The position numbers were made by a program, and so were the translations under genes. The notes below the pieces were generated by a model. That model was not told the DNA's origin and did not search any database. It saw only the letters and a list, made by a program, of their open reading frames with translations. A DNA stretch of 64,000 bases from Charina bottae (taxonomy: Eukaryota > Chordata > Lepidosauria > Squamata > Charinaidae). Location: assembly GCA_023362775.1 (NCBI GenBank), contig JALMGJ010000003.1, positions 176,916,274-176,980,273 on the forward strand, written 5' to 3'. Below are positions 24,786-36,003 of this stretch, piece after piece. Numbering within the stretch: the first letter of the stretch is position 1; each line of letters begins with the position of its first letter.

Positions 24786-25557
24786 ACTATGTTCCGAACA
24801 AGCTGGGCATGATTGGAGCGGAGCTCCAGCTGGGATTGCTGGTGTGGGGTTGGCTGCTGCAGCTGCTGCCGTTGCCGCTGTTGGGAGATCGCTGTTCAGC
24901 TCTTCATGTGGAACCGAGGAGTGGAGTCATTCTGGCGGTGGTACTGGAGCTTTTTCGGCGACGCAGGGACTCGGGCAGACTAAAGGACGCCGGGAGAAGA
25001 CGCCTGTAACCGGACTGGTCTCACTACCCCAGCATTTCGGCATGAGACTTTGGAAGTGGGGCAGGTCCTGGTTAATTGGACTGACCCAGTGCCTGATAGG
25101 CTTTAAAGAACTGGCCTGCCGGCACGATAACATTAAGACATTCTTGGTCAACGGATTGGAATGTAATACCCATTTCCAAGATTGCATGGGTTACAGACCA
25201 CCAGGGCAGAGGCTATCGAAGAAGTGAGCCATCCCCCTTCTGACCGCCCTAATATATGATAAGCCATTGGTATCCCTCTGGAGTGACTGTTATTCCCTCT
25301 CAGGTGTGAGAGACGTGAGAGTGGGTATGAGTTTGTGTGAAGAGAGTTAGAACTCTCATTCCCTGAGTGAGAGTCAGGGGGTGAGGAGTAGTGTCTGGAG
25401 CGCCCCTCTTGACTAGTGAGAGAAGTTGGGGGGGGGCGCAGGGAATGAGTGAGTGATTGAGAGACTGGTGATTGGGCTCCTCCAGTGTCGAGAGCTTCAG
25501 CTGGTACACTGGGGGGCTCCTCACCACTTATATTGATTGGGTATGAATGAGGAGTGA

Positions 25558-28500
25558 ATGATGGAGGGATACCCATTGTTAGCTGGAGTATTTGGGAGTC
25601 CAGGAGTGGAGGCTAATGGATTTAGAGACTCTGGGGGCTACAGGGCGGGACAGGCCATTGAAGTGGTGATGGGCAGGGGATATTATGACGGGAGTGGGAG
25701 GGAGGGCCATCGTAGGGGAAGATGCCCCCGGTGCTTATTACCGGTGGCGTGTTCCGGCCCTCCACGCTCATACCTAGGTCAGCAGACACGTGGTTGTCCC
25801 GATTTCCGGCTGTTGCTATGCAATGCCAGGTCAATAAATAACAAGGCCCCCCTCATTCATGATCTGATCCTAGAGGAGGGGGCAGACCTGGCTTGTATTA
25901 CCGAAACCTGGCTGAGCCCGGAGGGAGGTGTTCCTCTCTCTGAAATATACCCAGCCGGGTTTCGGGTTTGGCACCAGCCGAGACCTCGGGGCAGGGGAGG
26001 AGGAATGGCTGTTGTCATCAGGGAATCTCTAGTGGCCGTCAGGGGCCCTGCTCCACAAGTTACCGGATGTGAGACCTTGTTATTCAAGTTGGGTTCTTGT
26101 GAACAGTTGGGAGTGTTGCTATTGTACCAGCCTCCCTACTGCGTGTCAACCTCCCTGCCTGAGCTGCTGGAGGCCATCTCGGGGGTGGCGGTGGAGTTCC
26201 CCAGGCTTTTGGTCCTGGGGGACTTCAATCTGCCCTCCTTGGGACGGGCCTCAGAAGCGGCTCGGGAGTTCATGGCCACCATGGCGACCATGGGCCTGTC
26301 TCAGATTATCCAAGACCCAACTCGAGACAGCGGCCTCACCCCCGGATTTAATTTTCTTGTCGGAGCAGTGGCAAAGTTATCTGAGGGGAGAGTTACATCT
26401 TTCCCCATTGTCATGGTCATACCACGCCCTGGTGACCGTGAGATTTTCCTATGCCGCTCCCCTCCACAGGGAGGCAGGACCTATTTGATTGGTCTGCCCC
26501 CAGCGACTGATGGACCCACTAGGGTTCCAGAGGGAGCTGAGAGTTATACCCGGAGGCAGAGCTTTCCAAACTGTGTGTCGCGACACAAAAGTGTGTTGCC
26601 ACACCACCCGGAAGCGGCGGCGCGCGCGTGCACGGCGGCCGCCATGGACGCGCGCGCCGCCGCACGCCCCCCGCGCCGCCGCACGCCCCTCCCGCGCCGC
26701 CACCGTGCGCGCGCGTGCTGCCGCGCGCCTCCCGCACACACACGCCGCCACACGCCCCCCCACGCCGTCGGCATGCACGCGCGCCGCCGCGCGCCCCCCC
26801 GCGCCGTCGCCATGTGCGCGCGTGTCGCCGCCGCCGCCAGGTGTCTCGCCAGCGGCAGCACTTTGGAAAGCCCTGCCCGGAGGTCTGCTGCATGGTCCAG
26901 CGGAGGCCCTGGCGGCTGCCTGGAATGGAGAGGCGGCGGGGGCCTTGGACAGGATCGCGCCTATGCGGCCTCTCTTGTCCAGTCGGGCCCGAAGCTCCCC
27001 CTGGTTTATGGAGGAGCTGAGGACCTTGAAGAGGATTAAGAGACGCCTAGAGCGCCACTGGAGGAAGACAAAGACTGAATCCGACCGAACACAGGCTAGA
27101 GCCGCTATTAAGGCCTACCTTGTGGCGATAAGAGCGGCGAAACGCCAATATTTCTCTGCTCTTATTGCATCTGCGGAATGCTGCCCGGCGGCCCTGTTCA
27201 AACTTACCCGATCCCTTTTGGGGAAAAGGGAGGTAGAAATTCACCTCCAGGGCCGTGCGGAAGAATTTTCTCGGCATTTAGTGGATAAAATCGCTCGGAT
27301 TCGCTCTGGGTTGGATTCCGAGTGTGAGACAGTGTCTGTTGAGATACCCAGGGAGCGTACTTACTTTGTTAACTGGGAACGGTTTGAGCCTGTCGAACCC
27401 GAGGAAGTGGACAGAGTTCTCCGAACTGTTAATGCCACCACCTGTCAATTAGATCCATCTCCCTCCTGGCTGGTGAAAGCAGCCTGGGAGGTGACTTGCA
27501 GTTGGGTCCAGACGATGGTCAATACATCGTTAGGGGAGGGGGTGTTTCCGGCAGCTTTTAAAGAGGCGCTGGTACGCCCTCTCCTCAAGAAACCGTCGCT
27601 GGACCCTACTGTACTGAATAACTTTCGTCCAGTCTCCCACCTCCCCTTTTTGGGGAAGGTGGTTGAGAAGGTGGTGGCGTTGCAGCTTCAGAGGATTCTG
27701 GAGGAAACGGATTATCTGGACCCCTTTCAGTCAGGTTTCAGGCCTGGTCATGGGACTGAAACTGCATTGGTCGCGCTTATGGATGAACTTTGGCAGGAAC
27801 GAGATGGAGGTAGTGCATCCATTCTCGCTCTTCTTGACCTCTCAGCGGCTTTCGATACCGACGACCATGGTATCCTTCTGGAGCGGCTCAGGGAGTTGGG
27901 GGCGGGTGGCGTTGTATTACGCTGGTTCGCCTCCTTCCTCCAGGGCCGGTCCCAGTCGGTGTTGATTGGGAGCGAGAGATCTGGCCCGCAGGACCTCTTT
28001 TGTGGGGTCCCGCAGGGCTCGGTACTCTCTCCGCTCCTTTTTAACATCTACATGAAACCGCTGGGTGAGATCATCCGTCTCCATGGGGTGAAATATCATC
28101 AGTACGCTGATGATACTCAATTATACATCTCCATCCCAGGGGAAGTAAGTGATGCAGTTTCTACCCTGTCCAAGTGCCTGGGGGCTGTAGGAGCCTGGAT
28201 GGGGAAAAACAGGCTTCGACTGAACCCTAGTAAGACGGAGTGGCTGTGGATTAATGGCTCCTCGGTATCTGGGAAGTTGTCATCTCTAGTTCTGGATGGG
28301 GTGGCACTGCCCCAGACAGACCCGGTACGTAACTTGGGGGTCCTCCTGGACTCACGACTCCTGCTCAAAGAGCAGGTGGCAGTCGTGGCCAGGAGGGCCT
28401 TTGCACAACTTCGTGTTGTGCGCCAGTTGCGACCTTTCCTGGAGTGAGAGGCCCTTCGAACAGTCACTCATGCCCTGGTTATCTCACATATAGACTACTG

Positions 28501-28984
28501 TAATGCGCTTTACATGGGGCTACCCTTGAAGAGAATCCAGAAGCTCCAACTGATCCAGAATGCGGCCGCACGAACCATCCTAGAAGTCCCATATCGGACT
28601 CATGTGACACCATTATTACGCGAGCTGCACTGGGTTCCAGTTTGCTTCTGGGTGCAATTCAAGGTGTTGGTTATGACCTTTAAAGCCCTTCATGGCATGG
28701 GACCAGGTTACCTAAGGGACCGTCTTATCCCCATCACATCAGCCCGTCCCATCCAGTCATGCAGGGAGGGCATGCTACGGACCCCATCAGTTAAAGAATT
28801 CCATCTCACGGGATCACGGAAGCATGCCTTCTCTGCAGCAGCACCTGCCCTGTGGAATATCCTTCCCCCAGAGTTAAGACAGTCCACCTCGCTCCTGGGC
28901 TTCAGGAAACAAATTAAAACTTGGCTCTGCCAACAGGCCTGGGGCGGAAAGAAGAGCAGAAACTCCTGGGGATGGCTAGTATAG
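25558..28984 (+). pseudogene. L2 ORF2 (apurinic-like endonuclease plus reverse transcriptase), inactive
   Basis: The endonuclease part shows LLLCNARSINNKAPLI, ACITETWLS and LLVLGDFNLPS (25800-26240). The RT part shows NNFRPVSHLPFLGKVVEKVV, LLDLSAAFD (catalytic Asp codon at 27836), GVPQGSVLSPLLFNIY and the active-site YADD (28103..28114), then a C-terminal domain ending near 28984. Together they would nick DNA and prime cDNA synthesis from L2 RNA. Lesions: a one-base insertion in a C run near 26340, TGA at 26486, a 327-bp MITE plus duplication that keeps the frame, and TGA at 28445. Both TGA codons stand where arginine CGA is expected, consistent with CpG decay. The endonuclease SDH motif reads SYH, losing a catalytic Asp. 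Few lesions suggest a fairly young copy. Confidence 0.88.
26557..26875. mobile_element. hAT-type MITE, GCTTTCCAAACTG family, copy 3, inside L2 ORF2
   Basis: It starts CAGAGCTTTCCAAACTGTG and ends CACTTTGGAAAGCCCTG, with a perfect 8-bp duplication CCCGGAGG (26549..26556, 26876..26883). The interior is an extreme GC block of CGCGCGCC and GCCGCC words. With its duplication it adds 327 bp, exactly 109 codons, and has no stop in the L2 frame, so the L2 frame stays open through it as Ala/Arg/Pro-rich nonsense. Confidence 0.92.
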
Positions 28985-29320
28985 TAAGATAGTCCTAGAA
29001 GAGCCCTTCCAAGGCTGAAAGAACACATCGTCTTCTTAATTTTTATATGTATGGTATTTTAAAAGGTTATTTTAATGTTTTAATCTTTAATATTCGTAAT
29101 TTTGATGATTTGTAAACCGCCCAGAGTCCCTTCTGGGAGTTGGGCGGTGAGAAATCGAATAAATAAATAAATAAACAAACAAACAAACAAACAAACTATG
29201 GAAAGAGTGCCCAGTGTTACTAATTAGGTCCAGTCCTCCAAACAGTACTGGAGACAGGCAATAGCAAGCATATGAACTGTTTTCCTACTCTTCAATCCAA
29301 GACCATGTTATTGTCTATAG

Positions 29321-29473
29321 CAGAGCTTTCCAAACTGTGTGTCGCCACACACAGTCTGGTGTGTCGCCACACAACCCAGAAGCGCTGATCATCATCAGCG
29401 CTTCCGGGTTTTCCCGCGGCGACACACCAACGGCGGTTGGTGTGTCGCCGCAGGAAAACTTTGGAAAGCCTTG
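29321..29473. mobile_element. hAT-type MITE, GCTTTCCAAACTG family, copy 4 (short, 153 bp)
   Basis: It starts CAGAGCTTTCCAAACTGTG and ends ACTTTGGAAAGCCTTG, with a perfect 8-bp duplication GTCTATAG (29313..29320, 29474..29481). The interior is two clean hairpins: one around GAAGCGCTGATCATCATCAG and one around GCGACACACCAACGGCGG. Confidence 0.92.
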
Positions 29474-29481
29474 GTCTATAG

Positions 29482-29741
29482 ATTTACATATCAGGTCAAC
29501 TATAAGATCCCTGATGGTCACTTACACTTCAGTCATCCCTACTGCATGCCTGCTACATGTGGGCCGCCCTTGAAGACCATCCAGAAGCTACACTCGGTCC
29601 ACAACACTGCACTGCAAACAGTTATGGGCATTCCTTAACATGCCCACGTAACACCAATACTTTGTGAGTTGCACTGGCTTCCCATTGGCTTCTAGGTGCA
29701 ATTAAATGTCCTGTAAAGCTTATATGGCACAAAACTGGATT
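29482..29741 (+). mobile_element. Older L2 LINE, left part (cut by BovB)
   Basis: Plus translation gives degraded L2 ORF2 C-terminal pieces: KTIQKLHSVHN, then HVTPILCELHWLPIGF, corresponding to IQKLQLIQN and HVTPLLRELHWVPVCF in the L2 next door, with stops between. It continues at 33365 after the BovB insertion. Confidence 0.75.
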
Positions 29742-29760
29742 ATTTGTGGGACTTTGTTGT

Positions 29761-32700
29761 TTATTCATTCAGTCGCTTCCGACTCTTCGTGACTTCATGG
29801 ACCAGCCCACGCCAGAGCTTCCTGTCGGCCGTCGCCACCCCCAGCTCCCCCAAGGTCGAGTCCGTCACCTCAAGAATATAATCTATCCATCTTGCCCTTG
29901 GTCGGCCCCTCTTCCTTTTGCCTTTCACTTTCCCTAGCATCAGCATCTTCTCCAGGGTATCCTGTCTTCTCATTATGTGGCCAAAGTACTTCAGTTTTGC
30001 CTTTAATATCATTCCCTCAAGTGAGCAGTCTGGCTTTATTTCCTGGAGTATGGACTGGTTTGATCTTCTTGCAGTCCAAGGCACTCTCAGAATTTTCCTC
30101 CAACACCACAGTTCAAAAGCATCTATCTTCCTTCGCTCAGCCTTCCTTATTGTCCAGCTCTCGCAGCCATACTTTACTACGGGGAATACCATTCCTTTAA
30201 CTACGCGAACCTTTGTTGTCAGTGTGATGCCTCTGCTCTTAACTATTTTATCAAGATTTGTCATTGCTCTTCTCCCAAGAAGTAGACGTCTTCTGATTTC
30301 CTGGCTGCAGTCAGCGTCTGCAGTAATCTTTGCGCCTAGAAATACAAAGTCTGACACTGCCTCCACGTTTTCTCCCTCTATTTGTCAGTTATCAATCAAG
30401 CTGGTTGCAATAATCTTGGTTTTTCTGAGGTTTAACTGCAACCCAGCTTTTGCGCTTTCTTCTTTCACCTTCGTCATAAGGCTCCTCAGCTCCTCCTCGC
30501 TTTCAGCCATCAAAGTGGTATCATCTGCATATCTGAGATTGTTAATGTTTCTTCCAGCGATTTTAACTCCAGCCTTGGATTCATCAAGCCCAGCACATCG
30601 CATGATGTGTTCTGTGTACAAGTTGAATAGGTAAGGTGAGAGTATACAGCCCTGTCGTACTCCTTTCCCAATCTTAAACCAGTCCGTTGTTCCGTGATCT
30701 GTTCTTACCGTTGCTACTTGGTCGTTATACAGATTCCTCAGGAGGCAGACAAGATGACCTGGTATCCCCATACCACCAAGAACTTGCCACATTCTTTTAT
30801 GATCCACATAGTCAAAGGCTTTAGAATAGTCAATAAAACAGAAATAGATGTTTTTCTGAAACTCCCTGGCTTTCTCCATTATCCAGCGGATATCGGCAAT
30901 TTGGTCTCTAGTTCCTCTGCCTTTTCTAAACCCAGCTTGTACATCTGGCAATTCTCGCTCCATGAATTGCTGGAGTCTACCTTGCAGGATCTTGAGCATT
31001 ACCTTACTGGCATGTGAAATAAGTGCCACTGTTCTATAATTTGAACATTCTTTAGTGCTTCCCTTTTTTGGTATGGGGATATAAGTTGATTTTTTCCAAT
31101 CTGATGGCCATTCTTGTGTTTTCCAAATTTGCTGGCATATGGCATGCATCACCTTGACAGCATCATCTTGCAAGATTTTAAACAGTTCAGCTGGGATACC
31201 GTCGTCTCCTGCTGCCTTGTTATTAGCAATGCTTCTTAAGGCCCATTCAACCTCACTCTTCAGGATGTCTGGCTCTAACTCACTGACCACACTGTCAAAG
31301 CTATCCCCGATATTATTATCCTTCCTATACAGATCTTTCGTATATTCTTGCCACCTTTTCTTGATCTCTTCTGCTTCTGTTACATCCTTGCCATCTTTGT
31401 TTTTGATCATACCCATTTTTGCCTGGAATTTACCACCAATGTTTCTAATTTTCTGGAAGAGGTCTCTTGTCCTTCCTATTCTATTGTCTTCTTCCACTTC
31501 CACGCATTGCTTGTTTAAAAATAATTCCTTATTTCTTCTGGCTAACCTCTGGAATTTTGCATTTAATTCGGCATATCTCCCCCTGTCACTGTTGCCTTTT
31601 GCTTTCCTTCTTTCTTGGGCTACTTCCAGTGTCTCAGCAGACAGCCATCTTGCCTTCTTGGTTTTCTTTTTCTTTGGGACGTTTTTTGTTACCGCCTCCT
31701 GAACAATGCTGCGAACTTCTGTCCATAGTTCTTCCAGGACCCTATCTACAGTACTAAATCTAGTCCCTTAAATCTATTCTTCACCTCCACTGCATATTCA
31801 TTAGGAATATTAGTGAGCTCATATCTAACTGATCTGTGGGTCTTCCCTATTCTCTTTAGTCTGATTCTAAATTGTGCAATAAGAAGTTCGTGATCTGAAC
31901 TACAGTCAGCTCCAGGTCTTGTTTTTACCGACTGTATAGATGTCTGCCACCTTTGGCTGCAAAGGATGTAGTCAATCTGATTTCAGTGTCAACCATCTGG
32001 TGAAGTCCATGTATAAAGTCGTCTTTTAGGTTGCTGGAAGAGAGTGTTTGTTACGCACAGTGAATTGTCTTGGCAAAATTCTATCAGCCTATGTCCCGCT
32101 TCATTTTGTTCTCCCAGACCATGCTTGCCTGTAATTCCAGGTGTCGTTTGACTACCCACCTTAGCATTCCAGTCTCCTGTAATGAAAATAACATCTCTTT
32201 TTGGCGTATTATCCAGTAGGTGCTGCAGATCCTCATAGAACTGATCTACTTCTGCTTCTTCAGCATCTGTGGTTGGGGCGTATATTTGGACCACTATGAT
32301 GTTAAATGGCTTACCCTGAATTCGAATTGAGATCATTCTATCATTTTTTTGGATTGTATCCAAGCACTGCTTATCCACTTTATTATTAATTATGAAGGCT
32401 ACTCCATTTCTTTTGTGGACTTCTTGTCCACAGTAGTAGATCTGGTGGTCATCTGATGTGAAGTGGCCCATTCCAGTCCATTTCAGTTCACTGACACCCA
32501 AAATGTCTATATCAGGGCTTTCCAAAGTGCCGCCACTGGCGACACGCCAGCGGCGGTGGCATGGCGGCGGCGTGGGGGCGACACAGGAGGGTGTGCGGCG
32601 TCACGCGCAGCGGCGACACAGGAAGGCGTGCGGCGCACGCGCACACAGCGGCGGCGCAGGGGGGCGTACGGCGGTGTGGGGGGGCGTGCGGTGGCAGCAC

Positions 32701-33171
32701 GGGGGGTGTGCGGTGGCGCAGGGGGGCGTGCGGTGGTGTGCGCGTGAATAGTGGCGGCGGCAGCGGCTGCCGCTGCCACCATACACGCGCGCACCGCCGC
32801 TTCCAGGTGGTGTGGCGACACACCACGCTGTGTGTGGCGACACACTTTTGTGTCGCGACACACAGTTTGGAAAGCTCTGGTGTATATAATCTTGCCATCT
32901 CACCAATAACCACATCCAATTTGCCCTGGCTCATAGATCTTACATTCCAGGTTCCTATGGTGTGTTGATCTTTAGACCATCGGATTCGTCGTTCACCACC
33001 AGCACTGTCGGCCGCTAGCTGTTCTTTCGGCTTTGAGCTAGCTGCGTCATCACATCTGGGGCTAGCTGAACTTATCCTCTGTTCCTCCCCAGTAGCATTT
33101 TGACCATCTTCCGACCTGGGAGTCCCATCTTCCAATGGTATACCAACGTATCTCTGGTTGTACTGATCCAT
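29761..33171 (-). pseudogene. BovB ORF (endonuclease and reverse transcriptase), copy 1, inactive
   Basis: Reading minus from 33171: an N-terminal region ending IGTWNVRSMSQGKLDVV, the AP-like endonuclease (SELKWTGMGHF, IQIYAPTTDAEEAE-like block, ITGDWNAKVGSQT), a linker, then RT (31503-30385: KAAGDDGIPAELFK, DVQAGFRKGRGTRDQ, FIDYSKAFD, active-site YADD at 30520..30531) and a C-terminal domain with YGCESWTIRKAERRKIDAFE. Lesions: a MITE at 32513..32879, two TGA codons just after TWTSPDG (near 31997), a 5-bp insertion near 31755, and a tryptophan-to-TGA change near 30383. Elsewhere the frame is well kept, so it is young. The two TGA codons recur in copy 2. Confidence 0.92.
32513..32879. mobile_element. 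hAT-type MITE, GCTTTCCAAACTG family, copy 5, inside BovB
   Basis: It starts CAGGGCTTTCCAAAGTGCCG and ends CAGTTTGGAAAGCTCTG. Flanks GTCTATAT (32505..32512) and GTGTATAT (32880..32887) match in seven of eight. The interior is GC-rich with GGCGTGCGGCGG-type words. At 367 bp it is the longest copy. It interrupts the BovB endonuclease, so it arrived after that BovB copy. Confidence 0.9.
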
Positions 33172-33364
33172 TTAGTTTTCACGGCAAGAATACTGGGGTG
33201 GATTGCCGTTACCTTCCCCAGGGATCATATTTACTCTGACCTCTCTGCCATGACCTTCCTGTCTTGGGTGTCCCTTCACGGTTTATCTCATGGCATCATT
33301 GAGGTGCTCAAGTTCCAGCACCACGACAAGGTAATGATCTCCTTTGCTGGAGATTTGTGGGACT

Positions 33365-33783
33365 ACCTTTCCCCAATGACATCTCCCATCCCATATGTTC
33401 CAACAGAAGGGCATGCTCTGGGTCCCTTCACTGAAACAATGTCATCTAATGGGAGCTAGGAGGTATGCCTTTTCCATGGTGGTGTCTATTTTTTGGAATG
33501 CCCCCCCCCCAAATATACAGCTAATTTTGACCATGTAGGCCTTTCGAAAGGCAGCAAAGACCTGGCTCTCTCTTAGACATTTGGGTCAGGATAAGTGCCC
33601 ATCAGGTGACATTTAATAAATCTGAGTCCCTTATCACCTATTAACAATTAACAGATAAAAACAATATCTGTTTTTTGCTAGTATTATATGATTTTAGTAT
33701 TTTTTTCCTATTTGGTTTTTTGTACGCTGTCCAGAGTTCCATTGTCCATATGTATGTATGCATGTATAAAATAAATAAATTCC
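33365..33783 (+). mobile_element. Older L2 LINE, right part and 3' tail
   Basis: Continuation of the L2 at 29482..29741: degraded C-terminal ORF2 (an F-x-E-C-P-P segment and GLSKGSKDLALS, corresponding to the last codons of L2 ORF2), then a TTGTACGCTGTCCAGAGTTC box and an AAATAAATAAAT tail. Confidence 0.7.
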
Positions 33784-34986
33784 GTTTCTGTGACACAATA
33801 TAGTGGCTTCTAATTATGCTTGTACTTTCTTATATACAGTCAACTCCAAACATACATTTTATTTTACTCCTCTTTTAGTTACCTCACACAATTAAATGCA
33901 AATAAATTCAATAGGTATATTCAGGAATAGAGTCTCGGGCCAAAACCTTTGAATGCACTTCAATTAAAGTGCATTAGATGAATTCAAGGGAATTAATTCT
34001 AAGTAACAGTTTGGAATACTCTCACTTTCTATTATGCCCCCCAAAGTTAACAAAACAATGTACTAGTAAAATAATAAAATGGTGGTATAAAGCAGAAGAT
34101 AAAAATCAAATGAGTTAAAAAATACTCTGAAAAGTACCCCATAATTTGTGTGTCACCATAAAAAAGATCCCCACAGCAGTAGCTTCACAAGGAGGTGAGT
34201 CTTAAAGAATGAGCCCAAGATCTTAATTGTTCATGTGAGCATTGGGTTTAAGAGAAGATGTTTCCTCCCTCAAGGAAGCTCCCTACCTTTGAAAAGGAAT
34301 TACTTACTGTCCAAATCCAGCCAGTCATTTCCATCTAGCCAAGAGTCTGGTAGAACCAGCACATTTTCAGCTTTAGTCACTGAAATTCTTGCCCCAAACT
34401 ATTGACCAACCAAGCTCCAGGAGCATACTGCAAATATACCGGGACAAACAAAGGTAATTTTATCTGCAACATGCCTAGCAAGGCTATTACAATTGGTTTC
34501 CAAGGATAACTGAATCTGCCTGAAGGTCAAAATAAAAAAGGATCTTTACATTTTGTAAAAATTTCACTAAACGCAAACACAACAGTTGCCGAGAAGTATA
34601 ACTTTACCATTCTCTCCATTGTCACATACGTTTCCAAACTGGTTCTAGCCAGTGTTTTTTAGAATTGTTAAGTTTTCCTCCAACTGCATTCCAGTTATTT
34701 TCCTTACTCACTAATTGCCCCAAAGTCCCTGGAGCACTAGGAAAGTAATACAGCTCAAACCAGTAAGAAAAAATGTCTAGCAATGATCATGTTGATTACC
34801 TGGGTTCATTCCAAATTCTAAGATCTGCTGGAATTCAGAAGGATGCAAAAGTACTAATCATTTTAGCAAGAAAATCATCCAGGGCAGTTGGATCCATCTT
34901 GTGCCAAAGTAGAATATCACCCAAAATAGTCCTTTGCTGTTAGGGAGGATATGGTCACTAATAGCCTATACTGTAACTTAGCAAAC
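33784..34986. other. No gene seen
   Basis: AT-rich sequence without recognisable repeats or exons. Confidence 0.55.
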
Positions 34987-34994
34987 AGTTATGT

Positions 34995-35340
34995 CAGAGC
35001 TTTCCAAACTTTTTATGTTGGTGACACACTATTTAGACATGCATCATTTCGCGACACACTCTTACAGCACAGCATCATTTCGCGACACACTCTTACAGCA
35101 GGGCACAAGGCAGGCACTAGGACCTGCGTGGAATCACAGCAGGTTTGGAGGCAGCAAGGCACGAGGCAGGCGCTAGGACCTGCGTGGAATCACAGCAGGT
35201 TTGGAGGCAGCAGGGCACAAGGCAGGCACTAGGACCTGCGTGGAATCCTGGCAGGGCTTGGAGGCAGCAGCAGCAGGGACACACCCAGACACTGCAGCTG
35301 ACACACTAACGTGTCCCGACACACAGTTTGGAAAGCTCTG
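34995..35340. mobile_element. hAT-type MITE, GCTTTCCAAACTG family, copy 6 (tandem-unit interior)
   Basis: It starts CAGAGCTTTCCAAACTTTTT and ends CAGTTTGGAAAGCTCTG, with a perfect 8-bp duplication AGTTATGT (34987..34994, 35341..35348). Unlike copies 1-5 the interior is three 56-bp tandem units (35101..35268), each containing GGCAGGCACTAGGACCTGCG with small changes. Confidence 0.93.
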
Positions 35341-35638
35341 AGTTATGTGAACATAACAAAAATGGGTAAAATTGTAACAATTATCACACAGACCAAAAAA
35401 CAAACAAGCCAACAAAAAACACTTGGACTGTTCCTTGCCAATCCTTCTTGTCACTTGATTACCAAAGACAGCCTTGTGGCTGTTTAGGTTGCCCAAAAGC
35501 CCTGAGCCAGCTAGCCAGGTCTTAGGGTGATGATGAAATTCCTGCATTTCAAATCCATTACCTTTTCTACCAGCCCAGATGGTGGTCTATCTCACTATGA
35601 GTACTATGTGTGAATCCTCAAAATAGCCAGAATAGGTA

Positions 35639-35837
35639 CAGTGGGGCAAAAAAGTATTTAGTCAGCCACCAATTGTGCAAGTTCTCCCACTTAAAAAGAT
35701 GAGAGAGGCCTGTAATTGACATCATAGGTAGACCTCAACTATGAGAGACAAAATGAGAAAACAAATCCAGACAATCACATTGTCTGATTCGGAAAGAATT
35801 TATTTGCAAATTATGGTGGAAAATAAGTATTTGGTCA
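35639..35837. repeat. Left terminal inverted repeat of the Tc1 element
   Basis: 199 bp, ending AAGTATTTGGTCA. Its reverse complement is 37043..37241 with no mismatch that I could find by eye. Outer and inner direct-repeat motifs lie at its two ends. Confidence 0.95.
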
Positions 35838-35952
35838 CCTACAAACAAGCAAGATTTCTGGCTCTCACAGACCTGTAACTTCTTCTTTAAGAGGCTCCTC
35901 TGTCCTCCACTCATTACCTGTAGTAATGGCACCTGTTTGAACTTGTTATCAG

Positions 35953-35960
35953 TATAAAAG
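35953..35960 (+). promoter_or_regulatory. TATA box of the Tc1 transposase
   Basis: TATAAAAG lies 43 bp upstream of the transposase ATG and downstream of the left inverted repeat, a suitable position for a core promoter. Confidence 0.6.
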
Positions 35961-36003
35961 ACACCTGTCCACAACCTCAAACAGTCACACTTCAAACTCC
36001 ACT

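Larger units (their letters stand above)
24790..29193 (+). mobile_element. L2 LINE, about 4.4 kb, nearly complete ORF2
   Basis: The element carries a GC-rich 5' region (24790-25557), ORF2 with endonuclease and reverse transcriptase (25558..28984) and a 3' end reading TAAACCGCCCAGAGTCCCTT, GGGCGGTGAGAAATCGAATA and an AAATAAATAAACAAAC tail. Any ORF1 in the 5' region was not recognised. A MITE (26557..26875) sits in ORF2. No target duplication was found. The 5' boundary is approximate, placed where the sequence changes from the degraded antisense LINE. Confidence 0.85.
29754..33352 (-). mobile_element. BovB (RTE) LINE, copy 1, nearly full length
   Basis: A 3.6-kb minus-strand insertion (about 3.2 kb without its MITE) with a perfect 12-bp duplication ATTTGTGGGACT (29742..29753, 33353..33364). 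The 3' end reads CGGAAGCGACTGAATGAATA and an ACAACAA tail, characteristic of BovB. The 5' untranslated part extends beyond the start of the ORF near 33171. It split an older L2. BovB is the RTE element known for repeated horizontal transfer among squamates, ruminants and others. Confidence 0.93.

Noticed and set aside
26628..27020. Long GC-rich open frames on both strands
   Set aside because: They come from the stop-poor GC-rich interior of a MITE with clear ends and duplications. The same applies near 16191-16643 and 32458-32968.
29892..31757. Long plus-strand frames of 100-238 codons
   Set aside because: They are antisense shadows of the BovB RT gene. The same holds for minus frames at 41900-43734.
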